The notes under the pieces are model-generated. The model was not told the origin of the DNA. It saw only the letters and a list, made by a program, of their open reading frames with translations, and did not search any database. A stretch of 64,000 nt of DNA. It comes from Ichthyophthirius multifiliis (taxonomy: Eukaryota > Ciliophora > Oligohymenophorea > Hymenostomatida). Of this stretch, positions 23,447 to 35,927 are shown one piece after another. Numbering within the stretch: the first letter of the stretch is position 1; every line of letters starts with the position of its first letter. Location: assembly GCF_000220395.1 (NCBI RefSeq), contig NW_004086124.1, positions 1 to 64,000 on the forward strand, written 5' to 3'. Both the position numbers and the translations under genes were made by a program.

Positions 23447-24884
23447 ATGGAAAAATCAAAATTACATAACACATTTAAAGTTTAACTTAAAATAAAATAA
23501 GAGGATTAAAAAGAAGAGTCAGAAAAAAGTTAAAAATTTTATAATTTATAGATATCAAAAAAAAAAAAAATTCTTATAGAATCTGAAATTCAAATTAAAT
23601 TTTATAAATGCCTTTGGTCTAAAGATGTTAAAAAAAAAAAAATATCATATGACGATGGTATAATTTGCTTTAAATATAATAAAGTATAAATATACAACGC
23701 AAATGGTGAGAAAATATATGATAATTATTAATAAAAAATATATTGTCCAAATCCTGATAATGAAGAAGAATATATAATAGGAACTTATTTTAGTATATAA
23801 TATTTATCAAAATAAATAAATAAAAAAATACTTTATTATAAAATTTATCTTAATATAAGTTTAATAACTTGATATTGTATAAGAAGAAGATTTCCTTTCT
23901 GGAAACTGTTTTTTAAAAAATAATTAAAACATAAAAATTTAAGCTTAAAAAAAGTAAAAAAACTTAAAAATCAAAAGTATTAATAATATTATAATAAAAA
24001 TTAAAATAGGTATATTACAAATTTAGTCACATAAAAACCATAATAACCTTCAACTTTAATCCCAAAAAACATGATTGTTCCTAAAAATTCATACCTTTTA
24101 TCTGATAATAAAGAAGATGATATATTTCCAGTTTATATAGACTCTTATTTATCTGAAAATATGCGAATTCATTAAAAACAAGGCGTAAAATTCATGTATG
24201 AATGTATTACAGGAAAAAGAGGAACTGAAATAAGTGGATGTATATTAGCTGATAGTATGGGATTAGGAAAAACATTATAAACGATAGCTTTGATATGGGT
24301 ACTTTTAAGAAGAAGTAATTATTAATTTATAATAATCTCATATTATGTATATTTTTTTTTAATAAAAAGATCCCTTTAGCAGTTGTAAGCCTTTTTTAAA
24401 TAAAGTTATTATTGTTACACCTGTAAGTTTACTAGGTGTGTGGAAAAAGGAAATAAGAAAATGGCTTGGGGATGAGAGATTAATCCCTAAAATAGCAATA
24501 GGAAAAAGAGAAGATGTATTTTAAATAAAGAAAATATATATTTATATAATAAATATAACAAAAGGTTATTACTACTTGTAAAGAATTTGCAGGAAGTTAT
24601 TAAAAAGTATTACTAATTTCTTATGATTAATTTAGAACTCATGTAAAAATATTTAATAAAATTTGCGATTTATTAATATTTGATGAGGGACATAAACTTA
24701 AAAATATGAACATAAAAACTTTTAAATAATTTGATTTAATTTAATGCAAAAGAAGAATTATTTTAACAGGAACACCTTTATAAAATTCATTAAATGAATT
24801 GTATTCATGTATAAAGTAAAATATAAGAATATTAAAAAAATATATACATATATATATATACATATATACATATATAATATATAC

Positions 24885-24917
<33 letters not shown>

Positions 24918-26499
24918 GATATATATATATATATATATATAGATATATATTTATTTATATATACCTTTTTTTTTTTATTATATATTTATATATATATTTA
25001 TAATTATTTTTTATTATATATTTTATTTTAGATTTGTTAATCCTTTTATTTTTGAAAATGATAAATAATTTAAAAGCCTTTTTTCGGATCCTATAATTGC
25101 TAGTATCAAAACTGATGCATCGGAAGAAATTATTAAATAAGCTAAAATGAGAAGTAAAGAGCTTTCAAATATTATTTAAAAATTTGTTTTGAGAAGAAAA
25201 GCTGATATTTTAGAAAAGCTACTTCCACCAAAATATGAATTTTATATTTTTTTAAAAATGACTGAATTACAAAAAATGTTATATTCTAAGGTTTAATAAA
25301 ATTATGATTTTAATGAAAATTAAACTGCTGTTCTTACTTTATTAACATCTATTCGTAAAATATTAAATCACCCTCAAATATTATATACAGATTAGGAAAA
25401 TGTATTTTTCAATACTTATATTTTTTATTTTCATTAAAAAAAAAAAATTAGAAAAATTCTTTTGAATTTAAATAATATTTTCCTCATGATTTTTAATTAA
25501 ATGACTGGGCAAATTCTGTTAAAACCTAATTTTTAAAAGACATTCTTTATTAAATTAAAGATTAACAAAAACTCAAAAACTAAAAAGAAAAAATAATTAT
25601 TGTTTCATATTATACTTAAACTTTAGATTTAATTTAATAGTTAATAAATTAGCATGAAAGCGAGCATTTTAAAATATTAAGACTTGATGGTTCAGTGCAA
25701 AGTACTTAAAGATAAAAATTAATAGATTAGTAATTAAAAATAAAAATATATAAATAAAAAAAAAAGGTTTCAAGATCAAAATTCTAATTATAATATATTT
25801 TTATTATGTGCTAAAGCAGGAGGGACGGGACTTAATCTTACGGCTGCAAATCGAATGATTTTAATGGAAGTAGATTGGAATCCTTCAAATGATCTTTAAG
25901 TAATGGGAAGAATATGGAGAGATGGATAAACAAAAAATGTTTATATATATAGGCTTTTTTGTACAGGTACAATGGAAGAAAAAATATTGTAAAGATAATT
26001 TTTAAAAGAAGATTTAAGTAGTAATGTAATTGATGAAAAATAAATTATATAATAACATGACTAGGATAATTTAAAAATGTTATTTTAATATGATAAGAAA
26101 TATTAAGGTAAATGCTTAACTTTTCAAGAAGAAGAAAACGAGTTCGATTCTTTTGCTGAAATAACACCTGATTTTGATTAAAATATGATAAATTATGTTT
26201 AGTTTGTAAAAAGAAAATATGTCGACTATTCTAAAACTAATAAAGAAGATGATGAAATTGAAGTAGAAAAAAATGAGTTCCTTAATGAAAACATTTTTCT
26301 AGATTAAAATGAAAATAATGTAGATTTAAATTAATAATAAATTTAAGAACAGCTTTAATCAGATAGTAGTGATTTAATATAGGAAGAAGAACTTATTTTA
26401 GAGTAAATTAAGTAAGAAGATGAAGAATATATTTAAAATTAATAAAAAAATTAAGAATAAGATGTTTAAGTTTAGAAATTCAAAAAAAGTTAAAGTTGA
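23447..26499 (+). CDS. RAD54B: RAD54B/RDH54-like SNF2 DNA translocase
   Basis: A Swi2/Snf2 ATPase that remodels Rad51/Dmc1 filaments during recombination. ATG at 23447 opens [12 protein letters not shown]; an N-terminal exon pair gives [10 protein letters not shown], a signature of RAD54B. Helicase motifs follow: [32 protein letters not shown] (Walker A), [28 protein letters not shown] (DEGH), [63 protein letters not shown] and [18 protein letters not shown]. It ends with an acidic Gln-rich tail, TGA at 26497. About seven introns are needed, one carrying a long TA tract (about 24818-25031). The Walker A block has ADSMGLGKT where most relatives have ADEMGLGKT; Gly, Lys and Thr are kept. Ciliate RAD54 relatives matter in conjugation, but this gene's role is inferred only from the family. 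Confidence 0.92.
24818..25031 (+). repeat. (TA)n-rich intron inside RAD54B
   Basis: GT donor after NELYSCIK, then TATATACATA-type repeats to about 24960 and a T-rich end with acceptor TTTTAG before TTTGTTAATCC (FVNPFIFEN). Removal keeps frame. At over 200 nt it is one of the longest introns in the window. Confidence 0.75.
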
Positions 26500-26964
26500 A
26501 TATTTTTAATTAAAATAAAGTATCAAATATTTATCAATAATATATTAGTGTTAAATATACTTAAGATCTATTACATTTTAGATATTTTTAATAATTTTAT
26601 ATATGTTGTTGGAATGACATATATCTTTACTTAAAATATAATTAAATATTGTTAAATTTTTTACTTATATTAATATTATTTTTAACAAAAATAATAATAT
26701 TTTAAATTTATATATTCTTTTAAACATAAACAATAAAAATATATACAATATATAAAAGAAAATATAGGTTTATTTTTAATCCTTTTTTTTATTGCTATTT
26801 AAAACAGTTTTTTGTTTTATTTTTTAATTTATTTTATATATATAAAAAAAAATTAATTAATAAATTTTAAAGAGACAAATTATTCTATAAAAATATAGAT
26901 ATGAAAAAGCTTTAAAATTTAAATAATTTTAAAATTAACAATTTATAATATTAATTTTGTAAAA
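26500..26964. other. Intergenic region upstream of tRNA-Val
   Basis: A/T-rich, 3' of RAD54B and 5' of the tRNA. No coding signal recognised. Confidence 0.5.
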
Positions 26965-27037
26965 GTTCGTTTAGTGTAGTGGTTATCACGTTTGCTTTAC
27001 ACGCAAAAGGTCCCGAGTTCAATCCTCGGAATGAACA
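26965..27037 (+). tRNA. tRNA-Val (anticodon UAC)
   Basis: A complete cloverleaf can be drawn: acceptor GTTCGTT / AATGAAC, D-arm GTGTAGTGGTTATCAC, anticodon stem TTTGC / GCAAA with loop TTTACAC giving anticodon TAC, and T-arm CCGAG / CTCGG with loop TTCAATC. The discriminator is A. D-arm and T-arm contain good A-box and B-box sequences and a run of nine T follows at 27041-27049, a Pol III terminator. There is no intron. No other tRNA was seen in the window. Confidence 0.95.
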
Positions 27038-27040
27038 TTC

Positions 27041-27049
27041 TTTTTTTTT
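27041..27049 (+). terminator. Pol III T-run terminator of tRNA-Val
   Basis: Nine consecutive T starting four bases after the tRNA 3' end. The same bases lie at the stop codon of the minus-strand DHHC gene. Confidence 0.6.
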
Positions 27050-28417
27050 CATTATTATTAGCTATTTTATGGATATTTGGTATATACAAATTCAGTTTAC
27101 TAATTTTTTAAAAATAATCTGCATTTACAAAAAAAAATTAAATTATTTAAAATTCCTTTGGAAAAAGGAGAACCGAATTCTCTTGGAATCTATTGTAAAT
27201 AACTTATATTTACCCAGCTTGCGTATTCCCCTTATTTTTTTATTATATTTTATACTAATTTAATAAATATTTTACATGTCGTTAAATTTTAAAAAGCAAT
27301 ATATGTATGAAATATAAAAAGTATAAAAAGCAAAATATAAATGCAAACTAAGAAAAATATATTGAAAAAGACTAAAAGATATTTCACATTTAAAAATTAT
27401 TTTATTCCTAAGTTTTAAACTTGAATTAATATCTTTTTCAAAATAAAAAAAAATAAAAAAATGTATTTTTATATAAAAAAATAACAGATAGTAAACCAAA
27501 AATTATTTCCTATTATTAAAATATTAAAAACCAATAAAAAATGCATTTGTTTTTTTCTCCTATACAATTTCCAACCCAAGGACAATGATGATCGTATAAA
27601 GCTACACATTTATTACAATCTTTACAGTGTTTTGTTCTTACTGGCATATTTTAAAAACAATAATTGCAGTATCTCTTACCTAAGATAGGTATTTAAAAAT
27701 CTTTTTTTATATTTTAGTTTTATAAATTATTTATTATATGATTATTTTTATTAAATTATTTAAATATATTTTTTTTATCAGTTTTTTTCTTAATTATTTA
27801 TTATAAAGTTGGTAATTAACTTGATACTCTTTACTTTTTTTTTTTATGAAAAAAATAATTATTTATTTAAATATTTATAATAAATTAAAAGTAACTAACA
27901 TTATCTATTGTATTATTTTATTGGTTTTATAAATTTTAAAATGTGATAATTTAATAATTTTTTTATCTGGTGTGATTTATTTTAATTTTTTTTTTCTATT
28001 AATTTTAGCTTTCATTTATAAATTAGTTTTAAGTTTCTTTTTACTGTTATTCTTCTATTTCTTGTTTACTTATTTTAGTTTTTAAAGAATAAGGAAAATT
28101 ATCACTTTAATTATAGTCCAAGACGTTTATTTAGTCAATTGGATCACTCTTAATTGTATCTTCAAATCTAAACTAATATTGGTTTGTATTAGTTTATTCC
28201 TATTCAATTGTCAACTCACACTAAGGAAGTTCGATATTTTGCTATATGATATTTTTTTTAATTTTATTAAATTTTAAATCCTTTTAATTAAAACTAACTT
28301 TTTTATTTATTAATTTATTTTACATTATTTTTTTTTTACTTTTTATGCTTTCTTTATTTACTTTTAATTAATTTTATTTAATATTCTTCTTTATTATTTT
28401 ATTTTATACAATTTCAT
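27049..28417 (-). CDS. DHHC-type protein S-acyltransferase (palmitoyltransferase)
   Basis: A membrane enzyme that attaches palmitate to cysteines. The DHHC cysteine-rich domain is complete: [38 protein letters not shown]. After it the frame steps by one at a run of seven T on the plus strand (27550-27556). It then reads [39 protein letters not shown] (third and fourth membrane spans and the TTxE-like site) and [19 protein letters not shown], the usual C-terminal NPF-like block. It ends YPQNSQQQ-TGA at 27051-27049, only 12 bp from the tRNA on the other strand. The N-terminal half is Gln/Lys-rich ([38 protein letters not shown]) with unclear introns; ATG at 28417 is a guess. Confidence 0.78.
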
Positions 28418-28495
28418 TTTATTATTTGTTCGCTTTTAATATATTTTCTTGTTTTACAAAACCGGGCTTTTTTATTAAAATAATGAACAAAAAGT

Positions 28496-28691
28496 ATGAT
28501 TGAATTTTACGTCACTCAAATGTATTATTAAATAAAATAGATAAACAATAAAAACAGATAACCAAAAAAATATTGTAAAAGTTTAACTAAAATCTAAAAG
28601 AGATTATTAAAAATTTATTATTGAATAAATTGAAACCGTTTACAATCCTGTATAAAATAAAGGTGATATTTTATCTAAATTATATAATTGA
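28496..28691 (+). CDS. 58-residue hypothetical protein with a putative 19-nt intron
   Basis: Exon 1 (28496-28521) reads MIEFYVTQ plus two bases. A GT...AG segment of only 19 nt (28522-28540, GTATTATTAAATAAAATAG) follows. Exon 2 (28541-28691) continues in phase as QTIKTDNQKNIVKVQLKSK and ends YNPVQNKGDILSKLYN-TGA. The total is 59 codons including stop. Codon choice in exon 2 (ACC, GTT, CCT, GGT) looks coding. It sits between the divergent DHHC gene and the coiled-coil gene at 28829. No family recognised. An alternative is a one-base indel instead of an intron. Confidence 0.5.
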
Positions 28692-28828
28692 TTTTTTTTT
28701 AAAAAAAATAATATTTAATTACCATAACTAATTTTCATTTTTCTATTTTTTTATTTTATTTTATATTTTAAACAAAAATATAAAAATTTGAAAAAAAAAA
28801 AAAAAAAAAAGTTAAATATAGATATAAA

Positions 28829-29731
28829 ATGAGTGGTAATAAAAGTGAAAAAATGCGTTAAATTTTAGATTAGAAAATAAATTAATTATTATAAGAAAAC
28901 CGATAATTAAATTAAATTCTTGGGGATAAAACAGAGGAGATTGAATTATTGAAGTGTCAAAATAAAGACCAGTTAAGTCAAATAACAGAAAGAATAGATC
29001 AATTAGAACAAGTAATATAATAATAAGATGAAATAATTAGTGAATAGAAAAAAAATTCGGATTTAAATAATGAATAATAAAAGCAAATAAATTACTTATA
29101 AGAAAAATTAAACGAAGCATTAAAGTATAAGAATATATTTTATTAGATGGAATAGTAAATAAAAAATGTAATATAAGAAAATGATTAAATGAATTAACTT
29201 TTAATATAAAAAGATGATGTTATAGAAAAACTTTAAATTGAAACTTAGCAAATGGAAGAAGAAATGTAAGTAAAGAATGAAATTTTAACAAAATATGAAG
29301 AACAAATAAGAGAGTAATAAATTTAAATGAGTGAATAAATAAATTATATTCAAGAAATTAAAAACTAAGATAATTCTGAAATTAATTAATAAATTTAAAT
29401 GTTGAATGATTAATTAGAAAATCGAATTTTAAATGAAAATTTATTAAATGATTAAATTTTGTAACTTAATTAAGTAATAAAAAATATTAAAAATGAAAAA
29501 TTAGAAATAAATCATGAAAATGATTAATTAAAAGAATAAATATTTGATTTAAATAATACGGTAAATAATTATTAACTACAACTTGAAGAAAAATAAGGTT
29601 TATGTAATATTTTAAAAACTTAATGTGAAAATTAAGATAGCAATTGGAAAGAATTGGATACTATAAAATAACAATATTTCACTATTATGAATAATTTTAT
29701 ACAATATCATGAGAATACTTTTGAAGATTGA
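28829..29731 (+). CDS. 300-residue coiled-coil protein
   Basis: Single exon of 301 codons, MSGNKSEKMRQILDQKINQL to NNFIQYHENTFED-TGA. Nearly the whole chain is heptad-patterned and rich in Gln, Glu, Asn and Leu, for example ITERIDQLEQVIQQQDEIIS and VIEKLQIETQQMEEEMQVKN. No membrane span, signal peptide or catalytic motif is seen. Proteins of this type in ciliates are often basal-body, cilium or tethering components, but nothing here proves it. It lies tail to tail with eIF3b. Confidence 0.75.
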
Positions 29732-29869
29732 AATCATATATATATATTTTTTTTTTTATAATTATTTATATATATGTATTATAATTATTTTTTATTTAAA
29801 AAAATAATAATAAAATGAAATTTATAATAACTAAGTTTCTTTTTTATATTTTTTTTATTTTTATTTTTT

Positions 29870-32393
29870 TCAAATATCATTATCTTAGTCTTCTTGTAAA
29901 TCTATTATTTATGTATTTATTACTCTTTCGTTTTCAATAAATTCATCCCAACTTAAATCACTTTCAGCATCCTCATCAAATCCTTTTGTTTTGTTTTGTT
30001 TTGTTAATTTATATATTTTTTTAAAAAGAAAAATAAAAATACCTAATAATTAAATTCTTTAGTATCTACTTTCTTAATATTCTTATCTTTTTTTGTTTAC
30101 ATATTCCAAAAACTAAAAAAAAAAAAAAAAAAAATTAATTTTATTACAAAAAAAAATAAAGAAACAAATAAATTACCTCTTTCTTTAATTTTTCTCTTCT
30201 TTCTTTTCTTTCCCATTCCTTTTTATTAGTAATTTTCAAGTCTTCATCTTCATATCTATTTAAATATTTAAAAAAAATAAAATAAAAAAAATAACTAATT
30301 TACATTTTCTTAAATTCTTTGAATTTAAACTCAATTTCAGCAATTTTCTTTTCATCTAACAAATCTTTGAAATATGGTCTCCATAAAATAGACTAATAAC
30401 CTTAAACATCAGTAATAGTATCTTTATATAATTATTCCCCATAAGCAGTCCAAATTTAATAAGTTTTAGTTTTTTTAGAAGCAGTAATAATATACAATCC
30501 AGAAGCATCAAAACTAGCATAATCCATATAGGACAAGTTAGAAATATTTTTTGTAAATTCATTAACATATTTTCCTTTTTCTTTTCTTGTAAACCCAGTT
30601 TCAAGAATACCACAATGAGCAGAATTAAGATCTTTATTAATTAAAACAAAGAATGTTCCATTAGAAGAAAGCATAATCTCATTAGTGTTTCTATTATTAA
30701 ATCTACCAACTTCTTTAATTGCAAAACTTTTATTTTCTTCTTCAACTTAATAGATTTATGAATGGAAAATCATAGTATTAGTTTCACCCCCTTTATTTAA
30801 AAAGATAATAAATAAATATTTTTATTTTTAAAAAAAATACTTTATTCTTCCTATCTAAAAACAAACCCGATTCTACCAGAATTAGGTTCAACAACATAAT
30901 TATGTACTTTTTCATTAATTTCGATTTCAGTGATTTCCATCAGTCCTTTGTTTTTTAAATTAGCAACTTAAAGTGTATATGAGCTAACTTTTTTATTTTT
31001 AATCTTCTTAATAATAGCGCAAATATATTATCCATTAGCAGATGGATAAAGCTCAATATTAGAGCTTTCAGTATTGAAATTTCTCCATTTAAGTTCTCTT
31101 CTTGAAGGAATTTCGAACATAGAAATTCTTGTAGATACCTATTTATCATGTTCTCTTAAATTTCCACTATAAGAACATCCTATGATAATATTTTATTTAG
31201 TACTCCAATAAAACTTTTGTATATTTCTTATTTTAATTGAACTCTTATTGCCTTATTAATCTGCTAATAAATCCATTTCTGGAAGCTTATAAATACTCAA
31301 TACATGATCTTAAACTCTTCCTAAGTATTATCCATCATAATTCCATTTAAAAGTTCCAAAAATATCACTTTATTTTGCTTTAAAGGTTCTTAATTTTGAT
31401 ACCTCTCCAACATGCCATACTATATAGTTTTCATCATCTTAAGTACTTTCACCTGCTTAGTCTGCCATAGTTCCGTTAAAGGATAGAACATAATTCTCAC
31501 AAGGGGAAAAATCAACATTTTTTACTCCTTAATGCTTAAAAAAAGATAATCGTTTAAAGTCAGATCCTCCATAAAGTTAAAATCCGTCTGATAAATATTC
31601 TATTAAATATGTTCCATTTTAGCTCCATTCTATTTACGAATATTATTCTTTTAATTCAATAAATTCTATATTTATTAAGATTATTGTTTTTTTTTTTAAA
31701 AAAAAAAAGAATAATACCTTATTATTATAAAACTTATGAAGGTTCTCCTTCTAAATGAGAATAAGAATAAGGATACAATTAATTTCCTATTTTAATACAA
31801 AATTATTTCTTACGATATTCTTAACACCAATCATACAGTTCTTTCTTTTCTAAATTTACTGGTGGTGAGAAAACATCAGGGATATCAAAGAATCTATCAA
31901 AATCAGATAAAACATATGCTTTTAAAACATTTGAACCAAACTTAAATTCATGAAGTCCAACAGCAGCTTCTTCAGCTTTTTCAACACTATCAAATTCAAA
32001 AATAGCATATCTTTTAATTTATTTTTGATATATAAAAAATATAAATATTTTATATTTTTTTTAAAAAAAATAAAAAAAAAGAAACCCTGAAGTTGTTCCG
32101 TCAGGTTAGTATGCCCATTCTAAACTTTTTAAATTGTCCTTAACTTGACATGCTAGTAATACTTTTTCAATCATAACTTTATTTAATAAACCTAATTTTT
32201 CTTTGGGAGCTTATGGAAGGTTTACTACTAAAACAAAGTTATTGAATAATATTTATTTATCAAATACTGGCTTTTTTATTGTTTCGGAAGTTTCTTCAAA
32301 TATTTCTTTTGCTTTTTGTTTTAAGTATGGCTCGATTTTAGGATTTTCTTTAAGTTCTTTTGAAAAGTCGATTTCTTTAAATAAATCTAACAT
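29870..32393 (-). CDS. EIF3B: Translation initiation factor eIF3 subunit b
   Basis: Subunit b is the scaffold of eIF3 on the 40S ribosome. From ATG at 32393 (MLDLFKEIDFSKELKENP) an RRM follows: NNFVLVVNLPQAPKEKLGLL, RYAIFEFDSVEKAEEAAVGL, HEFKFGSNVLKAYVLSDFD and RFFDIPDVF. The beta-propeller is evident: IEYLSDGFQLYGGSDFKRL, VDFSPCENYVLSFNG, NYIVWHVGEVSKLRTFKA, IFGTFKWNYDGQYLGRVQD, YWSTKQNIIIGCS, PNSGRIGFVFR, SSNGTFFVLINKDLN and YMDYASFDASGLYIIT. The C-terminus is charged and ends WDEFIENERVIN...DNDI, TGA at 29872-29870. Several short introns interrupt it, including ones at about 30100-30176, 30795-30840, 31680-31717 and 32030-32080; one near 29984-30004 holds a TTTTG pentamer repeat. Confidence 0.92.
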
Positions 32394-32544
32394 TTTTTTT
32401 TTTTCGGATTTTTTTTTTTTTATAAAGTAATTATATCTTTATATTTTTATTTAATTATATTTAGTCTTATTTTTTTTTAATTTTATAAACTAAATAAAAC
32501 ATTTTTTAAAAATAAAATAAAAAAAACTGAGTTAATAACAATAA

Positions 32545-34459
32545 TTAAAAAAGCCTTAATTTAAGGTATCAAACTCACCAAAAAATATAGAAGACAAAAC
32601 TTAAAAAATAAATAATAAATTAAAAAGAGATTAATGGATTCGAGATTTAAATGAAGTTTTTTAAAAAATACACTAATATTTATTAAGCAACCTTTTAATA
32701 ATAAAAGAAAGTAATGTTCATTTAAAAACAAAAAGTCAAAAAAATTAATATTTAAAGAAGTTAAGAATTTAAATAAAAGAAATTGAAAAAATTTCAATAA
32801 GTTTATAAGATCCTTCAGATGATTTTGTATAATAAGAAGAAAATAAACCTGTAGCGAATTATTATAATAAAAAAATTTTAGAAATTTATAACTTATTAAC
32901 CGTTTTATATAAAATGTAGTTTGATAATAGGAAACTAAGTAAAATTAAAGTCAATACAAAAAATATTACTAGATCTACTTCCCTTATTTAGGAAATTAAA
33001 AAAAGTACCAGAAGAGTTTAAAGATTAAAAGCAGGCAATAAATTAGACAATATTATTAATGATGAATAATGTTTTTTTTTTTTCATTTAATTATTATATA
33101 AATTTAAAAATAATAATAAAAAAAAGATAATAGTAATAGAAAATCTTAAGAATTAGAAGAAAATTAATATGAAAATGATGTTCAAGAGCTAGATATAGAA
33201 TATACTTTATAAAAATTTTAAGAAAAAAAAGAAGAGTTAAATAAAATGGCATTAAAGTTTATTGAAAATATAAATTAAAAGGATTTCTAATTTTAAGAAA
33301 AATATATAAATTTGAAACAATATTTTAAAAGTATTTTTTTTTATTATTATATTATGATTAAAAAAAATAAAAATAGAAAGACAAAAATTATTAGATATGT
33401 ATGTTGGTGAAAATAAATTAAAAATATTCATTGAAAAAAATAAAAAAATTTAAAATTTAACAAAAATAACCATTAATCAATAAATGAAAAAGACCAATCA
33501 GAAAAAAATTAAATAGATAGTATTTTATTTATGTAAGAAGATTAAAATATTTAAGCCATATAAAGAGTAATCAATATAAATGATAATATTCGTAAAGATG
33601 TTCTTTTTGAATAATATTAAAAAAAAATGGATGAATTAGAAAATATAAAAATTTAGCAAAGTTAATAATTTTGGACTGACTTTGTTGATAAAAAAAAACC
33701 CTAAAAAATATTAAATTAAAAACTAGTAATACAATAACAATAATAAAATTTATAACTAAACTAACCATAATAATTACAAGTATCCAAATAAAAAAACACT
33801 TTAAAAGATATATAATAAAATAAAATAAACTTATAAAATAATATTACCTAAGACCATAATTCTAAAGTTAATTAAATGCATAAAAACAATGATATTAAAT
33901 TTGTATCTGTTTCTTAAGACTTTAATACAAATATAGTTTCCTCATATAATACTGTTTAGTAACAAAAAATAAAATTTATGTTTATTTAAAAATAAAAAGA
34001 AAAGAGAAATAATTTAAAAAAACATAGATTTTATAATCTAATAAAAATAGAAACATTCAAGATGAAAATGAATTTAAAAAAAGCTTTTATTAAAAAAATT
34101 ACGATTAAATTAAGTTTCCGAAAAATGATTAAGTAAATAACCAAAAATTCATTAAACCTAATTTAAATAAAAATTAATTAACTTTTGAAGAACAAATTTA
34201 AATTATTGATAGTTAAAATAAGTATGAAACACCTTTGTATATCAATAAGTTGAATTCTAAAGATCAAAGATATAGAAAAGAAAGAAAAAACTCTAGAATT
34301 ATACAAAAAACTTAAATTAAACATTTAACACCTTTAAATAATTCACATTATATAAGCAAAAATCTATAAGACGAAGAGATTTCGAGTGTTTTTAGATACT
34401 AATAATAAAATCTTTTATTTAAAATTAACGGAACAGAATGGAAACTTTAAAATAAATGA
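32545..34459 (+). CDS. Coiled-coil, Gln/Asn/Lys-rich hypothetical protein (5' end uncertain)
   Basis: Coding character begins near 32550 without a visible in-frame ATG: NIEDKTQKINNKLKRDQWIR, DLNEVFQKIHQYLLSNLLI, KEIEKISISLQDPSDDFVQ, YYNKKILEIYNLLTVLYKM and KKSTRRVQRLKAGNKLDN. Two introns follow (about 33069-33126 and 33332-33376), then RRQKLLDMYVGENKLK-like helix, FEQYQKKMDELENIKIQQSQ, FKKSFYQKNYDQIKFPKN, YETPLYINKLNSKDQRYRKE and a C-terminus ending INGTEWKLQNK-TGA. More than one frame step inside (near 33490 and 33990) is unexplained; introns or one-base errors are both possible. It starts about 150 bp from the eIF3b start in the divergent direction. No family recognised. Confidence 0.5.
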
Positions 34460-34695
34460 ATAAAAAATAAAATATTAATATGTTAAAAATATATGTTTTT
34501 TTAATAAATTTTTAAAACAATTTTCTTCTTTTTTTTAAAAAAAAATTAAAAATAATAAAAATTTAAAAATATATATAAAATGATTTATATTAAATTATCT
34601 TTTATACATATTTGTTCATTGTTAAAATAAACATTGATTTAGAAATTTTTTAGTTTTATTTCTCTTTAAAAAATAATTAAAGGTTATTTATTTAG

Positions 34696-35321
34696 ATGAG
34701 AATATAAAAGAAATTAAGTTTATATAAAGCTAATATTTAATATTTTAAACAAATAATAGATTATTTAACATAAACAAAATAATTATTTAAAAAGCACAAA
34801 AGCTAAAATAAAAGAAATAATTAAAAATTAAATGAAAATAAAAATAAACTCGAGAACATATAAGTATTGAATATTGCATCAAAATTTATGGGGGAAATTT
34901 ACAAGCGTAATTAAATTAAGCAGAAGTTTGATTAAATAAATAATAATTTATAATTAAAAAAGAATTAATAGAGTAAATTAAAATAGTATATTATATATTA
35001 CAATTATACATATGAGTTATTTAAATTATAGATGAAATTTAACATAATCATAATAATGTTTTTTAAGATTTTAAATAATAAAAAAATAATATAAGACTTT
35101 TTTTAAAAAAAAAACAAAATTTCATGAATGAATAAGATCAAATTAAATCTGTTATATAAATACTCTATTTAAGATAATAATAGATAAAGAAAAATTAGAG
35201 ATATAAAAATAAGTAAATAACATTTATTAAATAAATACTTATAAATAAATTTAATAACAAATAAGCTTTTATGTAAACTCTTCAAAATTAAATATAAATT
35301 AAAAAAGCTTTTCTTATTTGA
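34696..35321 (+). CDS. 193-residue coiled-coil hypothetical protein
   Basis: Two exons, 34696-34972 and 35017-35321, joined across a 44-nt GT...AG intron give exactly 194 codons. The protein starts MRIQKKLSLYKANIQYFKQI, passes VLNIASKFMGEIYKRNQIKQ and, after the intron, IIQIIDEIQHNHNNVFQDFK and FMNEQDQIKSVIQILYLRQQ, ending QIQIKKAFLI-TGA. It is helical and heptad-like throughout with no membrane span. A SNARE- or tether-like helix bundle is possible but not shown. Confidence 0.5.
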
Positions 35322-35927
35322 AAAAAATAAATTAATTCTATTATATATTAATATAATTAAAAATAAAAAACTAAAGTTAAGTTCTTATATATAAATAATA
35401 ATATTTATATACAAACAAAATAAAAATATAATCCTTATCTATTAAAATTAAAGCATTTAGAAATCAATGTCTAGACATATTTAGTAAAATTAAATTATTA
35501 AATAAAAATACTGATGATTTAAAAAGTACTAAATATTATTTATTTATTAATTTTTGGTTTGTGAAATAATACATAATACAAATTAAATATAAAATATTTT
35601 AAAATGATTTTTACTTTTGTTTTAAAATTTAATATAAAAGTTTTTGTTATATAAATAAGATTTATGAATATGATAAAAAGTTTATTTATTTTAATATTAT
35701 TTTTTAAATATTTAAATTATTAATTAATACTAGCGATAAACTAAAAAATATCTTTTTAATAAAAAAAAACAGTAAAAGAAAAATAATTAAATTGAAATAA
35801 AATAAAAAAAGTAAATTAAAAATAAAATAAAAATAATAAAATGAATATAAATTTAATTTAAAAAAAATATATTATATAAATAACTTTAAATTAAATAATA
35901 ATAAATAAAAAAATTATTAAAAAAAAA
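35322..35927. other. Intergenic region upstream of Rab11
   Basis: A/T-rich. A patch at about 35428-35530 (CCTTATCTATTAAAATTAAAGC...) is open in two frames but without a start or a clear product. Contains the Rab11 5' leader. Confidence 0.4.

Noticed and set aside
24807-25031. Tyr/Ile-rich frame
   Set aside because: It is the TA microsatellite intron of RAD54B read as protein.
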